Origin: Rhodoferax sp. AJA081-3
GTDB taxonomy: Bacteria; Pseudomonadota; Gammaproteobacteria; Burkholderiales; Burkholderiaceae_C
DNA length: 64,000 nucleotides
Assembly (NCBI RefSeq): GCF_017798165.1
Contig: NZ_CP059068.1
Coordinates: 3,162,001 to 3,226,000 of the forward strand
Reading direction: 5' to 3'
Below are positions 1-9,430 of the stretch, one piece after another (position 1 is the first letter of the stretch; the number at the start of each line of letters is the position of its first letter). Under the pieces are notes generated by a model that was not told where the DNA came from, searched no databases, and was given only the letters and a program-made list of their open reading frames with translations. Both the position numbers and the translations under genes were made by a program.

Positions 1-1
1 C

Positions 2-772
2 TGGAACTGGCAACCCCACAGTGCCACACCTCTGCTGTTACTGGCCAACCGCGACGAGTTTTATGCCCGCCCCGCCTTGCCCCTGCATTGGTGGGCGCCT
101 GATGCGAATGGCGCCCAGATCCTGGCCGGCAAGGACGTGCAGGGTGGCGGCACCTGGCTGGGCCTGAGCCGCACCGGGCGCCTGGCCGCCCTCACCAACT
201 TCCGCAGCGCCGAGCCCCAGCGTACCAATACACCCTCTCGCGGGGAACTGGTGGCGGGCTTTCTGCACAGTGATCTCCCCGCGCATGCCTACCTGCAGCA
301 ACTGGCACGGCACTGTGCAGACTACAACCCCTTCAACCTGCTGGTGTTTGACGGCCAGCAGCTGATGGGGCTGGAGAGCCGTGGCGCCAAGGTGTTGCAC
401 CACACGCCGGGCCTGGGCGCGGTCTCCAACGCCGACTTCCACACCCCCTGGCCAAAACTGACACAACTGCAAAATGGACTGGCCGCACAACCCCCCGCCA
501 GTGGTGCTGCGGGCCTGCGCCACTACCTACCCTTGTTGCAGGACCGCAGCCTGGTGCCCGACGCCGCCCTGCCCAACACCGGCGTCCCGCTAGAACTGGA
601 ACGGGTGTTGTCCGCCGTCTTCATCGCTACCCCTGGCTACGGCACACGGGCCTGCAGCGTACTTGCGCTGCACCAGGACCATGCGGAATTCTTGGAACAG
701 AGTTTGGGTCCGCAGGGGTTGTTGGGCGAAATAGAAGAGCGGTTCGCGCTCCAGCGAGCGGAATTCACCTGA
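2..772 (+). CDS. NRDE family protein (TANGO2-like), 5' end cut by window
   Basis: The reading frame is open from the first bases of the window, so the true start lies upstream. About 256 residues are visible. The family signature Asn-Arg-Asp-Glu-Phe occurs about 16 residues in, followed by a Tyr-Ala-Arg-Pro stretch and Leu-His-Trp-Trp, as expected near the N terminus of NRDE/TANGO2 proteins. A TTG at 77 could be read as a start, but it would remove the signature, so I reject it. NRDE proteins are cytoplasmic in bacteria and their biochemical role is not settled; a Ntn-hydrolase-like fold has been suggested for the family. The gene converges on the multicopper oxidase gene with only 4 bases between stops. 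Confident on family, uncertain on function. Confidence 0.85.
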   Translation, partial: WNWQPHSATPLLLLANRDEFYARPALPLHWWAPDANGAQILAGKDVQGGGTWLGLSRTGRLAALTNFRSAEPQRTNTPSRGELVAGFLHSDLPAHAYLQQLARHCADYNPFNLLVFDGQQLMGLESRGAKVLHHTPGLGAVSNADFHTPWPKLTQLQNGLAAQPPASGAAGLRHYLPLLQDRSLVPDAALPNTGVPLELERVLSAVFIATPGYGTRACSVLALHQDHAEFLEQSLGPQGLLGEIEERFALQRAEFT

Positions 773-776
773 CAAC

Positions 777-2486
777 CTAGGCCACCACCTCCACCAGTTG
801 CATCATGCCCAGGTCCTCATGGTCCAGCGCATGGCAGTGCCACACGTATTTGCCTATGAAGTCCGTGAAGCGCATCCGGAAGGTGATGCTTCCGCCATTG
901 GGAGGTACCGGCAAGGTGTCTGCCCAGTAGGGCGTGACGGCTTCGCCGTTGACCTTGACCACATAACTGTCGTTGACATGGATGTGGAAGGGATGGGGGT
1001 ATCCGTTGATGTTCTGGATCGTCCACTCCTCCACCGCGTTCAGGGCCACGGTCTGGGTTGCCGTCAATGACGACTGGAAGGGCGACAGCTTCGCGCTGGA
1101 ACTGGCATCCCCCGACGAGAAGACGGTGTTGGCCATGCCGTCGGCACCATCACCCAGAGGAATAAACCAGCTTTCGCCCGCCGGAATGGGTGAAGCCAGG
1201 CGGTCGCTGGTGCTGGGCAAGATGGCCAGCACCAGGTTGCGCTGTTTGCCACCATGGCTGGCCAGCTCGGCGTCGGTGATGGGCAGGTGGTCGACATACC
1301 GGGGCAGGTCAGTGGCCAGCGGCAGCGCTGTGGACACCGGGAAACCTTCAACCACGATGCGGGCCACCACTTCATCCTTGTCGCTAGAAATGGCTTTTAC
1401 CGAACGCAGGTAGTAGGTGCCGGGCACATTGCTGGCCTTGACGATGACCGAGTTGCGGTTGCCCGGATACAGCACATTGCCCGGCCACTTCTGGTTGTTG
1501 ACCGTGCTGCCAGACCCATAGTCGCCAGAGGTTGCCAGGTTGACGGACTTGAAGGTGCGGTCCAGCACATTGCCGTCCTTGGCATAAAGCAGCATGGTGT
1601 GGTCGTCCAGCACCGGGTTGAACGGGTAGAACGACGCCGTGTTGATGAAGTGCCAGTTTTGCACCTCGCCCGGGCGCATCACGATGGTGGGCTGGTAGGC
1701 ACCGTTCAACAGGAAGGACGATGCATCGGAGTTGACCGAATCGTAGAAGGACTCGGTCTTGCCATCCTTGTTCAGCGTGACCTTGTGCACATGGATCACC
1801 CGCTCGCGGATGTCAGACGACGTGATGAACTTGTCGGCTGGGTCACGGATGAGGATGGCACCAAACATGCCGCTGGAGACCTGCACATTGGACGATCCAT
1901 GCAGATGCGGGTGGTACCAGTAGATGCCATTGGTGTGGTCCATGGGAATGGTCACCTCGTGCTGGCGGCTGGCGCCGGGCAGCACACCGGCCTCTGCCAC
2001 ATCCACTACATAGTCACCAAACACACCGGGCCTGAATTCTCGGGGGTCCACATGCAGACCGTGGAAATGCAGGTTAGTGCTGTTTTGGTGGTTGAGGTAG
2101 TTGACCTTGGACTGACCCGACACATTGGTCGGCAACTTGTTGTTGAGTTTGATGCGCAGGGTGTCACCCAGTTTCAGCACCAGCGTAGGCGCCATGTACT
2201 GCCCATTAAAACTGCGCAGTGCGGTGGCCACCTTTTTGGCGTCCCCCGGGTACGTCGCCTGCGCGGCAGCTATGGTCAGCGTCTGGGCAGCATACTGCGC
2301 ATTAAGGTCCAGACTCAGCAGGCCGTTTGAAGATGCCAACACCTGGGGGTCGGGCAGGGTGTCCGTGGTCGCGTTGAACGATCCACCGCAACCCGCCAGG
2401 GACGCGACAGCGGTGCCACTCGTCAACCCGAACACCCATTGCAGGGCTTCGCGGCGGGTGGGTGCGGTGTGAGACGTGTTATTCAT
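777..2486 (-). CDS. Exported multicopper oxidase
   Basis: A 569-residue laccase-like multicopper oxidase that should couple one-electron oxidation of a substrate (metal ion or phenol) to O2 reduction in the periplasm. The N terminus has a twin-arginine segment (Thr-Arg-Arg-Glu-Ala) and a hydrophobic stretch ending in Leu-Ala-Gly-Cys near residue 33, suggesting Tat export and possibly lipid attachment. All four copper motifs are present: HFHGLH near 139, YHPHLHG near 190, HPFHIH near 495 and HCHALDHEDLGM near 550, the last including the type 1 Cys, His and axial Met. The start ATG is preceded by GAGGA at good spacing. It lies 9 bases downstream of the RCC1-repeat gene and is probably co-transcribed with it. 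The substrate cannot be deduced; no Met-rich CueO-type insert is obvious. Confidence 0.93.
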   Translation of the reverse strand: MNNTSHTAPTRREALQWVFGLTSGTAVASLAGCGGSFNATTDTLPDPQVLASSNGLLSLDLNAQYAAQTLTIAAAQATYPGDAKKVATALRSFNGQYMAPTLVLKLGDTLRIKLNNKLPTNVSGQSKVNYLNHQNSTNLHFHGLHVDPREFRPGVFGDYVVDVAEAGVLPGASRQHEVTIPMDHTNGIYWYHPHLHGSSNVQVSSGMFGAILIRDPADKFITSSDIRERVIHVHKVTLNKDGKTESFYDSVNSDASSFLLNGAYQPTIVMRPGEVQNWHFINTASFYPFNPVLDDHTMLLYAKDGNVLDRTFKSVNLATSGDYGSGSTVNNQKWPGNVLYPGNRNSVIVKASNVPGTYYLRSVKAISSDKDEVVARIVVEGFPVSTALPLATDLPRYVDHLPITDAELASHGGKQRNLVLAILPSTSDRLASPIPAGESWFIPLGDGADGMANTVFSSGDASSSAKLSPFQSSLTATQTVALNAVEEWTIQNINGYPHPFHIHVNDSYVVKVNGEAVTPYWADTLPVPPNGGSITFRMRFTDFIGKYVWHCHALDHEDLGMMQLVEVVA

Positions 2487-2495
2487 GGCCGGTCC

Positions 2496-3578
2496 TCAAA
2501 CAAAAGAAACACGGTTCGGCTTGGCCTGCACCACCACCGAAGGGAATGCACCGCAGGCGGACGCGCGGTTGTCACCCCAGGCGAACACACCGTCGGCCGT
2601 CAGTGCCACCGTGTGGCAAACACCGGCGGCCAGGCGCGTCACACGTGAAAGTTCTTTGACACGCACGGGTTTGGCAGAAAACGCCAAGTCTTGCTGGGCC
2701 AGTTGCCCCATGCCATTCCAGCCCCAGGCAAACACATCGCCTTGCGTGGATGTGGCAACCGTGTAATACATGCCGGCATCGAGTTGCGCCACTGCAAACC
2801 CAGTGGTGATACGCACCGGCAGGCTGGCGTACTTGGCCGCGGTATCGCCGGTCTGCCCAAAGTTGTTCGATCCCCAGCCCCACAGGCGGCCCCTGTCATC
2901 CACTGCAAAGCTATGGGTGTCACCGGCTGCAATCCGTTGGATGCGGGCCGGCAACTTGAGCTTGGTGGGTACGGCGCTTTCTGTCAGACCGCCCGTGCCG
3001 AGTTGACCCGCCGCATTGGCACCCCAGGACCAGACCTGGCCCCTGGTGTCCAGGGCCAGCACGTGCCCGTGTCCGGTGGCCAGCATGGCAATGGACGCCA
3101 GCGCCGGGATGCGGGCCGGACCATCCACACGTGCCGTGGTAGGGCGCCCCAACTGGCCGTTGGCACTCAGTCCCCAAGACCAGACCGCACCATCGGCATA
3201 CAGCGCAAAGCCTCCGGACTCGGTCACAGCCACCTGCAACGGTGCGGGTGGCAGGCCGGCAATCTCGGCATGGGCTGCACCCAGCTCCGACACCACCGGC
3301 CGGCAGGACAACACCGCGCCCGCACGCTGCACCACCAGGGTGTCGACATACCCATCGGCCATCGCCACAAAAGGGATACCGGGGTTCAGCGCCTGCGGCA
3401 CCGGCTGGGCATACCGGTTGTGCCCAATCTCGGTCGGGCTGCTGGTGCACAGTTCACCCGGATAACCCGGTGGCAGCGTAGCCCCCAGCCGTTTGATGCC
3501 ACCCCAACCATAGGCGCTCCCGTCGCTCGCAAGAACCACAGAGCGATCACGCCCCGCACTGATCTGGACAATTTTCAT
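2496..3578 (-). CDS. RCC1-repeat (beta-propeller) protein
   Basis: A 360-residue protein made almost entirely of RCC1-type repeats. At least five blocks of the form W/F-x-W-G-x(2)-x-x-G-Q-L/T-G are visible, plus a degenerate N-terminal one, which suits a six- or seven-bladed propeller. The frame extends to 3650, but the ATG at 3578 is preceded by AAGGA at good spacing and is the better start. From this start there is no signal peptide, so the protein should be cytoplasmic, unlike the multicopper oxidase encoded 9 bases downstream. Bacterial RCC1-like proteins have few characterised functions. A role as a binding scaffold is inference only. Confidence 0.85.
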   Translation of the reverse strand: MKIVQISAGRDRSVVLASDGSAYGWGGIKRLGATLPPGYPGELCTSSPTEIGHNRYAQPVPQALNPGIPFVAMADGYVDTLVVQRAGAVLSCRPVVSELGAAHAEIAGLPPAPLQVAVTESGGFALYADGAVWSWGLSANGQLGRPTTARVDGPARIPALASIAMLATGHGHVLALDTRGQVWSWGANAAGQLGTGGLTESAVPTKLKLPARIQRIAAGDTHSFAVDDRGRLWGWGSNNFGQTGDTAAKYASLPVRITTGFAVAQLDAGMYYTVATSTQGDVFAWGWNGMGQLAQQDLAFSAKPVRVKELSRVTRLAAGVCHTVALTADGVFAWGDNRASACGAFPSVVVQAKPNRVSFV

Positions 3579-3785
3579 GCTGCCATCCTTTCGGTTCGGG
3601 GGCCATTGCGGCAGGCCAGAATACCTGCAGGCCGGTATTGGCGCAAGCACTTTCCACGGAATGGCGCAGCCCTACTCCTGCTGACACGCTGCGTACAAAG
3701 CGTGGCTTTGAAAATTTGTATCTGGATTACAAGCGAGTGTGGATACCATTTGGATTTGCCATAGGCCACAAGGGAGTCCTTTCCG

Positions 3786-4895
3786 ATGAACCACGTCATT
3801 GCTCAGCTGCGCCACGTTGTTGTTGCGCTCGCACTTTCGGTCGGTGCCAGTTTGGGTGCCACTGCAACTGCGGCAGAAATCCCACCCGATATGGTGATTC
3901 TGGTTGGCACACCCGATCCAGCACCGGGCAGCATTGAAACAACCAATGTGCTGGCGCTGAACAACAGCATGTTCGCGCTGTATGACAGTGCGTCCAAAGT
4001 GTTTACCAAAAATATTCTGGCCAACCACCCTGTCATCCTTGCACTTTTCTCAGGCTCGGGCGGCAACTTCACGCTCTACCGTCCAGGCCTTGAGCCGCTG
4101 GAAGCGCCCCCGGTCCCCATGGTCTACCAATTGCTGAAATCGGTCAGCCATAGCACCATGGCCCTGGCGCAGGTGGTTGGCCCTTATATCGACAATCCCA
4201 AAGACAGGTCGTGGCGGGCGCCCATGCTGGCCTTTCGTAGCCGCATGCAAAGCGCGTTGGAAGGCCTGAACGCCACCGATATGCCGGTAGCCTGGCGCGA
4301 GAACAATCAAGCCATCCTGCAAGCCAACATTGCCTTCATGGATGCGTGTATAAAACACGGTGACGTCAGTTATGCCGCGCTCAAGGCCTTCTCCACCACA
4401 CAAGCTCCCTTTCTTGCCAAAAACGTGGCATGGGCGGCCCAGACCCAGGTCGCACACTGGATGAAAGTACTCGACGAATGGAAAGGCCTGCTGGGCAAGG
4501 ACTGGGACAAAACCTATGGAGCCAGCAACACCATTTACGTGGCCCGGCAGAACAATGTCATCTTCAGCGTACTGGCGCAATACTTCGGGGCGCAGGCGAT
4601 CAACGACCGCCTGCTGCTGATCGAGACCATGGGGTTCACCACCACCAAAGCAGACATGCTGCAGTCCTTAACACGCATCATTGCCGACCGTTCAATCGGC
4701 AAGCTCTTTTTTGGCAACGACCGTCTGATGGACTATGAGTTGATGGGCGGCGATGCACGCGACGCCATCATGGCCGAAGCTGCCAAACGCAACCTACAGC
4801 CCGTGCTGCCACCGCTCGTGCCATTTGGCTCCAAACAATGGCCCACCCTGGTGACGCCAGGGCCTGGGCCTGGCAGTATCAAAGACCTGCGCTAG
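3786..4895 (+). CDS. Exported protein of unknown function
   Basis: A 369-residue protein that I do not recognise. Residues 1-30 are a clear Sec signal peptide (short basic start, Val/Ala/Leu core, Ala-Thr-Ala-Ala cleavage region). The mature part has no cysteine-rich, heme or metal motif that I can see. It contains hydrophobic stretches such as HPVILALFSG and ends in a Pro/Gly-rich tail. It is followed after 38 bases by the FAD subunit of a molybdenum hydroxylase and is probably the first gene of that transcription unit. It could be a periplasmic partner or an unrelated passenger. ATG at 3786 is preceded by a purine-rich AGGGAG about 12 bases upstream. Confidence 0.7.
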   Translation: MNHVIAQLRHVVVALALSVGASLGATATAAEIPPDMVILVGTPDPAPGSIETTNVLALNNSMFALYDSASKVFTKNILANHPVILALFSGSGGNFTLYRPGLEPLEAPPVPMVYQLLKSVSHSTMALAQVVGPYIDNPKDRSWRAPMLAFRSRMQSALEGLNATDMPVAWRENNQAILQANIAFMDACIKHGDVSYAALKAFSTTQAPFLAKNVAWAAQTQVAHWMKVLDEWKGLLGKDWDKTYGASNTIYVARQNNVIFSVLAQYFGAQAINDRLLLIETMGFTTTKADMLQSLTRIIADRSIGKLFFGNDRLMDYELMGGDARDAIMAEAAKRNLQPVLPPLVPFGSKQWPTLVTPGPGPGSIKDLR

Positions 4896-4933
4896 ACCGT
4901 ACAACAAACTGTCCCATTCGAGGGGAAGAGACT

Positions 4934-5761
4934 GTGAACCTCCATACGATTGCCGCCGTCAAACGGCCCAGGTCAGCAGATGACATCCGCCAATGGCAGA
5001 CAGGTGATGCCTGGCTGGCGGGCGGCACCTGGCTGTTTTCAGAACCGCAACCACAGCTGCGCACGCTCATTGATCTGCAGCAACTGGCCTGGCCCGCGCT
5101 GGGCGTGTCTGCACAGGGTCTGGACATTGCTGCCACCTGCCGCATCGCCGACCTCTATGCCTTCAAGGGGGACAGCGCCTGGACCGCCGCTCCCTTGATA
5201 CAGGCCTGTTGCGAATGCCTGCTGGCCTCGTTCAAGATCTGGAATGCAGCCACTGTGGGCGGCAACCTCTGCATGTCCTTGCCAGCGGGTGCCATGGTTT
5301 CCTTATCCGTCGCGCTGGAAGCCCAACTCATACTGCTGGCCCGCGACGGTAATTCCCGCACTGTGGCCGCCGTCGAATTTGTTACCGGCAACAACCGCAA
5401 CATCCTGGCCCCTGGTGAATTGCTGCGCAGCATCCACCTGCCCACCACCGCATTGACCAAACGTTTTGCGATCCGCCGCGCCAGCCTCACCCACCTGGGC
5501 CGCTCAGCTGCCTTGCTGATCGGCACACAGGCGCAGGACGGAGGTGACCTGCTACTCACCATCACTGCCTCCACCCCCCGTCCCATGCAGTTGCGGCTGC
5601 CACGGGGTACAACTGCCGAAACTCTCAAACAGGCGTTGGATGTCGCCATCCCATCCGATGGCTACTTTGACGACGTAAATGGCACACCCGCCTACAAGCG
5701 CCATGTCACCTACCACTTTGCCCAGGAAATTCTTGCCGAACTGACGGGAGCAACCGCATGA
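4934..5761 (+). CDS. Molybdenum hydroxylase FAD-binding subunit (CoxM/YgfM-like)
   Basis: A 275-residue FAD-binding subunit of the xanthine dehydrogenase/CO dehydrogenase family. An Ala-Gly-Gly-Thr-Trp motif near residue 33 and a second flavin-binding segment with Ala-Thr-Val-Gly-Gly-Asn near 105-112 match the family. The protein would carry electrons from the iron-sulfur clusters to an acceptor. I chose the GTG at 4934 because it follows AGGGGAAGAG; the longer frame from 4838 would overlap the preceding gene. The stop overlaps the next start as ATGA, so translation is probably coupled. A small separate FAD subunit beside a fused FeS/Mo subunit is the ygfM-xdhD arrangement of E. coli. Confidence 0.88.
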   Translation: MNLHTIAAVKRPRSADDIRQWQTGDAWLAGGTWLFSEPQPQLRTLIDLQQLAWPALGVSAQGLDIAATCRIADLYAFKGDSAWTAAPLIQACCECLLASFKIWNAATVGGNLCMSLPAGAMVSLSVALEAQLILLARDGNSRTVAAVEFVTGNNRNILAPGELLRSIHLPTTALTKRFAIRRASLTHLGRSAALLIGTQAQDGGDLLLTITASTPRPMQLRLPRGTTAETLKQALDVAIPSDGYFDDVNGTPAYKRHVTYHFAQEILAELTGATA

Positions 5762-8475
5762 GCTACACCATCAACGGCAAGGTCTTCCACGCCGAGCCCG
5801 CACCTGGGCAATGCCTGCGCACCTTTGTGCGGGAGCAGGGTATGACCGGTGTCAAGAAAGGTTGCGACGCCGGTGACTGCGGTGCCTGCACCGTATGGCT
5901 AGACGGTGAACCCGTGCATTCCTGCTTGATGCCGGCCTTCCGTGCCGAAGGGCGCTCGGTTACAACCTTGGAAGGACTGGCCAAGGGCGACGAATTACAC
6001 CCGGTCCAGCAGGCGTTTCTGGATGCCAATGCCTTCCAATGTGGCTATTGCACCGCCGGCATGATCATGACCGTGGCCAGTTTGGACGATGCACAGCGTG
6101 CCGACCTGCCCCGGGCGATGAAAGGCAACCTATGCCGCTGTACCGGTTACCGCAGCATAGAAGATGCCATCCAGGGTAAGAAGTGTGCACAGGCCGATGT
6201 GGCCGGCCAGGCCTGCGGCGCCAGCCTGGGCAATCCCTTCGGACCAGCCATCGTGACTGGCAAGGCGCGCTACACCATGGATGTGGATGCGACCCAGGAG
6301 TTTCCGGGCCTGTTGCACCTCAAGGTCGTTCGCTCACCCCATGCCCATGCACGCCTGCGCAGCATCAACCGCGGCAAGGCGCTGGCACACCCCGGCGTGG
6401 TCGCCATCTTCACCCATGAGGATGTGCCCAAACGCCTGTTCAGTACGGCCACCCATGAAGACCACCTAGTGGACCCGGACGACACCTATGTGTTGGATGA
6501 TGTGGCGCGATTTGTGGGCCAGCGCCTGGTGGCTGTGGTGGCGGAAACCGAAGCTGCAGCAGAGGCCGCTTGCCGCCTGGTGGAGATTGACTACGAGGTT
6601 TTGCCCGCCGTATTCGACCCCGAGCAAGCCATGCAGCCCGACGCCCCCCTGTTGCATGACAAAGGGACTGCATCGGTCGGCAATATCTTTTGCAACATCA
6701 GCGGAGAAGTCGGCAGTGTGGACGCCGGTTTTGCAGCCGCCCATGCCGTCCACCAAAAGACCTATTCCACCTCCCGCGTGCAACACGTTCACCTGGAGAC
6801 CCATGGCTCCATTGCCTGGACCAGCGACGACGGTCGCATGCATGTGCGCACCAGCTCGCAGGCCCCCTTCATCACGCACCAGAAACTGGCCTATGTGTTT
6901 GGCCTCAATGCCAGCAAACTCCATGTGTTAACCGAACGGGTTGGCGGCGGTTTTGGCGGCAAGCAGGAAATGCTGTCCGAAGACCTGTGTGTGCTGGCCA
7001 GCCTGAAGACCGGTCGGCCGGTCAAATGGGAGTTCACGCGCGAGGAACAGTTTGTTGGCGCATCCACCCGCCACCAGATGACCACCGACGTTAAGCTGGG
7101 AGCTACGAAAGACGGTGTACTGACCGCCATCCAAGTGCGTGTGGTGTCCAACACCGGCGCCTATGGCAACCACGGCAGCGAGACCCTGGCAGCCGCACTG
7201 GGCAACCCGCTCACTGCCTACCGCTGCACCAACAAAAAGGCCGATGGTTATGCGGTCTATACCAACATGGTTCCTGGTGGAGGCTTTCGCGGCTACGGCG
7301 CGGCCCAAACCACCTTTGCGATGGAATGCGCCATGGATGAACTGGCGCAGCAACTGGGCATCAGCCCCTTCGAGATACGCCGCATCAACATGGTCAAACC
7401 CGGCGACTGGATGGAGTCAGTGTGGAAAGACCCGTCAGACGTCAACTTCGGCAGCTACGGTCTGGACCAGTGTATGGACCTGGTGGAAAAAAATCTGGCA
7501 ACCCCAGGCGGTCTGCCCACACCAGAGGGCAAACACTGGCGTGAAGGCACAGGCATTGCGCTGGCCATGCTGGACTGCGGTCCCCCCACCGAGCACCGCT
7601 CGGGTGCCGTCATGTCCATGCACGCGGACGGAAGTTACCACCTGGCCGTGGGCTCCACCGAAATGGGCAATGGCTCAGTCACCTCACACCGGCAGATTGC
7701 AGCCTCACTGCTGAACTGCCGTGCCGACCATGTAGCCATCATCAATGCGGACACCGACCTCACCCCGTATGACACCGGCACCTTTGCCAGCACGGGAACG
7801 GTGGTGGCGGGCAAAGCCGTTGCGCTGACCGCCGCTGCACTGGCAGAAAATATTCTGGACTACACGGCCCGCCACACCGGTACCGATGCAGCGCAGTGGA
7901 AGCTGGAAGAAGGATTTGTGGTGTCGAGCGAACGGCGCATAACCTTGCCAGACCTCCATGCCGCCGGCATGCGGGACAACCACCGCTTCGAAGCCAAACG
8001 CAAGGCCTATCTGTCACCGCGCACCACGGCCTTCAACGTGCAGGGCATCAAACTGGCCGTGCACCTGGTCACGGGTGAAATCAAAATACTGCGCAGCGTG
8101 CATGCAGCTGACATTGGTCGTCTGATCAACCCCATGCAATGCCGCGGCCAGGTGGAAGGTGCCATTGGCATGGGTGTGGGCTGGGCACTGACCGAACACA
8201 TGGTGTACGACGACACGGGCAAGATGCGCAACGCCGCGCTGCGCAACTACCACATACCGGCCTTTGCCGACGCACCCCGCAGCGAGGTGTATTTTGCCGA
8301 CACCTACGACACGATTGGACCTCTAGGCGCCAAAGCGCAAGGTGAGTGTGCTATTAATCCGGTAGCGCCTGCCATTGCCAATGCGCTGAAAAATGCCACC
8401 GGTGTGCGTTTTGCCCACCTGCCGCTTACGCCGGATCGCATCTTTGACCAGTTGCAAGCCACGCTGCCAACATGA
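5758..8475 (+). CDS. Molybdenum hydroxylase, fused [2Fe-2S]/molybdopterin subunit (XdhD-like)
   Basis: A 905-residue fusion. Residues 1-140 hold both [2Fe-2S] domains: Cys 36, 41, 44 and 56 for the ferredoxin-type cluster, and Cys 95, 98, 126 and 128 for the helical domain cluster. The rest is an aldehyde oxidase/xanthine dehydrogenase molybdopterin domain, with GGGFGGKQE near residue 398, GGGFRGYGAAQ near 506, and the C-terminal Gly-Glu-Cys segment whose Glu (about 863) sits where the catalytic base is found. Such enzymes hydroxylate N-heterocycles or aldehydes using water. The FAD subunit is a separate gene overlapping upstream, so this is the two-gene layout known from E. coli ygfM/xdhD rather than the three-subunit cox layout. 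The substrate cannot be assigned. No MoCo chaperone gene is in the cluster. Confidence 0.9.
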   Translation: MSYTINGKVFHAEPAPGQCLRTFVREQGMTGVKKGCDAGDCGACTVWLDGEPVHSCLMPAFRAEGRSVTTLEGLAKGDELHPVQQAFLDANAFQCGYCTAGMIMTVASLDDAQRADLPRAMKGNLCRCTGYRSIEDAIQGKKCAQADVAGQACGASLGNPFGPAIVTGKARYTMDVDATQEFPGLLHLKVVRSPHAHARLRSINRGKALAHPGVVAIFTHEDVPKRLFSTATHEDHLVDPDDTYVLDDVARFVGQRLVAVVAETEAAAEAACRLVEIDYEVLPAVFDPEQAMQPDAPLLHDKGTASVGNIFCNISGEVGSVDAGFAAAHAVHQKTYSTSRVQHVHLETHGSIAWTSDDGRMHVRTSSQAPFITHQKLAYVFGLNASKLHVLTERVGGGFGGKQEMLSEDLCVLASLKTGRPVKWEFTREEQFVGASTRHQMTTDVKLGATKDGVLTAIQVRVVSNTGAYGNHGSETLAAALGNPLTAYRCTNKKADGYAVYTNMVPGGGFRGYGAAQTTFAMECAMDELAQQLGISPFEIRRINMVKPGDWMESVWKDPSDVNFGSYGLDQCMDLVEKNLATPGGLPTPEGKHWREGTGIALAMLDCGPPTEHRSGAVMSMHADGSYHLAVGSTEMGNGSVTSHRQIAASLLNCRADHVAIINADTDLTPYDTGTFASTGTVVAGKAVALTAAALAENILDYTARHTGTDAAQWKLEEGFVVSSERRITLPDLHAAGMRDNHRFEAKRKAYLSPRTTAFNVQGIKLAVHLVTGEIKILRSVHAADIGRLINPMQCRGQVEGAIGMGVGWALTEHMVYDDTGKMRNAALRNYHIPAFADAPRSEVYFADTYDTIGPLGAKAQGECAINPVAPAIANALKNATGVRFAHLPLTPDRIFDQLQATLPT

Positions 8476-9422
8476 GCACCGACACGGTAACCATCGTCAC
8501 ACAAACCCGGGCCGCCGCCGGTAAGGATGTTGCCTTTGCCGCATGGCAGGAAACCGTTGGCCAGGCCGCCGCAAGCCATGCAGGTTTTTTGGACCAGAAG
8601 GTCATCCCACCCAGCCCACCCGCACAGGTTGATTGGGTCATTCTGCAACGCTTCAGCTCCCTGCAGGCAGCCCAGCAGTGGATGCACTCCGACACCCGCT
8701 CCAATCTGTTGGCAGATGCCCAAGCCCTGCTCGCCGGGCATGATGACATCCACATCATCCGGGACGCCTCCAGTGGTGTGCTGCCGGCGCCAGCTTCTGC
8801 GGTGATATCCACCCGTGTCAAACCGGGTCAAGAAGCGGCCTACCACCAATGGGAGCGGCGCATGGCAACGGCCCAGGCGCAGGCTCCTGGCTTCCAGGGT
8901 TACCGCATAGAACCCCCCTTGCCGGGCGTGCAGGATAGCTGGCTGGCCATCGTGCGTTTTGACTCGGATGCCAGCCTGGACCAATGGATGCAGTCACCCG
9001 CACGCCTGAACTTGCTGGAAGAAGGGAAAAATCTGAGTGACGATGTACGCGCCCGCATCGTACGCACCGGCTTTGACCAATGGTTCCCAGGAGGTGGCAC
9101 CGCGGACACCACTGCACCACCAGCGTGGAAACAGAACATGATTGTGTTGCTCCTGCTGTACCCGGTGGTGTTCCTGTTTGGTTATGGTGTGCAGGGGCCT
9201 TTGCTCGACAGGGGTTTGCACCTGCCGTTTTGGCTGTCGCTGTTTGTCAGCAATGTGGTTGGTGTACTGCTGCTCAACTCACTAGTGCCCTGGGCCTGCA
9301 CACGGTTTGGCTGGTGGTTGAAACCGGCCACCGCCAGCGCACACTCGACCCATGTGCGCGGCGCAGCCCTGATCCTCAGCCTGTATGCGCTGAGTCTGCT
9401 GGTGTTTTCACAGCTGCAGTAA
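8472..9422 (+). CDS. Tandem ABM-domain protein with C-terminal membrane segments
   Basis: A 316-residue protein starting in an ATGA overlap with the molybdenum hydroxylase stop. Residues 1-95 and 100-200 are two copies of an antibiotic-biosynthesis-monooxygenase (ABM) ferredoxin-like domain. Each has the pattern of a Gly-Phe near mid-domain and a Trp-x3-F-x-S/D-x2-S/A-x2-Q-W-M segment (QQWM and DQWM). Residues about 220-316 contain three hydrophobic helices, so the ABM pair is likely tethered to the inner membrane. Close coupling to the hydroxylase suggests a role in the same pathway, for example further processing of a hydroxylated product, but this is inference. Confidence 0.82.
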   Translation: MSTDTVTIVTQTRAAAGKDVAFAAWQETVGQAAASHAGFLDQKVIPPSPPAQVDWVILQRFSSLQAAQQWMHSDTRSNLLADAQALLAGHDDIHIIRDASSGVLPAPASAVISTRVKPGQEAAYHQWERRMATAQAQAPGFQGYRIEPPLPGVQDSWLAIVRFDSDASLDQWMQSPARLNLLEEGKNLSDDVRARIVRTGFDQWFPGGGTADTTAPPAWKQNMIVLLLLYPVVFLFGYGVQGPLLDRGLHLPFWLSLFVSNVVGVLLLNSLVPWACTRFGWWLKPATASAHSTHVRGAALILSLYALSLLVFSQLQ

Positions 9423-9430
9423 AACCACGC

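Noticed and set aside
8325..8375. Eighth repeat copy in the molybdenum hydroxylase gene
   Set aside because: GCTATTAATCCGGTAGC near CTCTAGGCGC is similar, but it lacks the CCCCCGT core and encodes the conserved Gly-Glu active-site segment.
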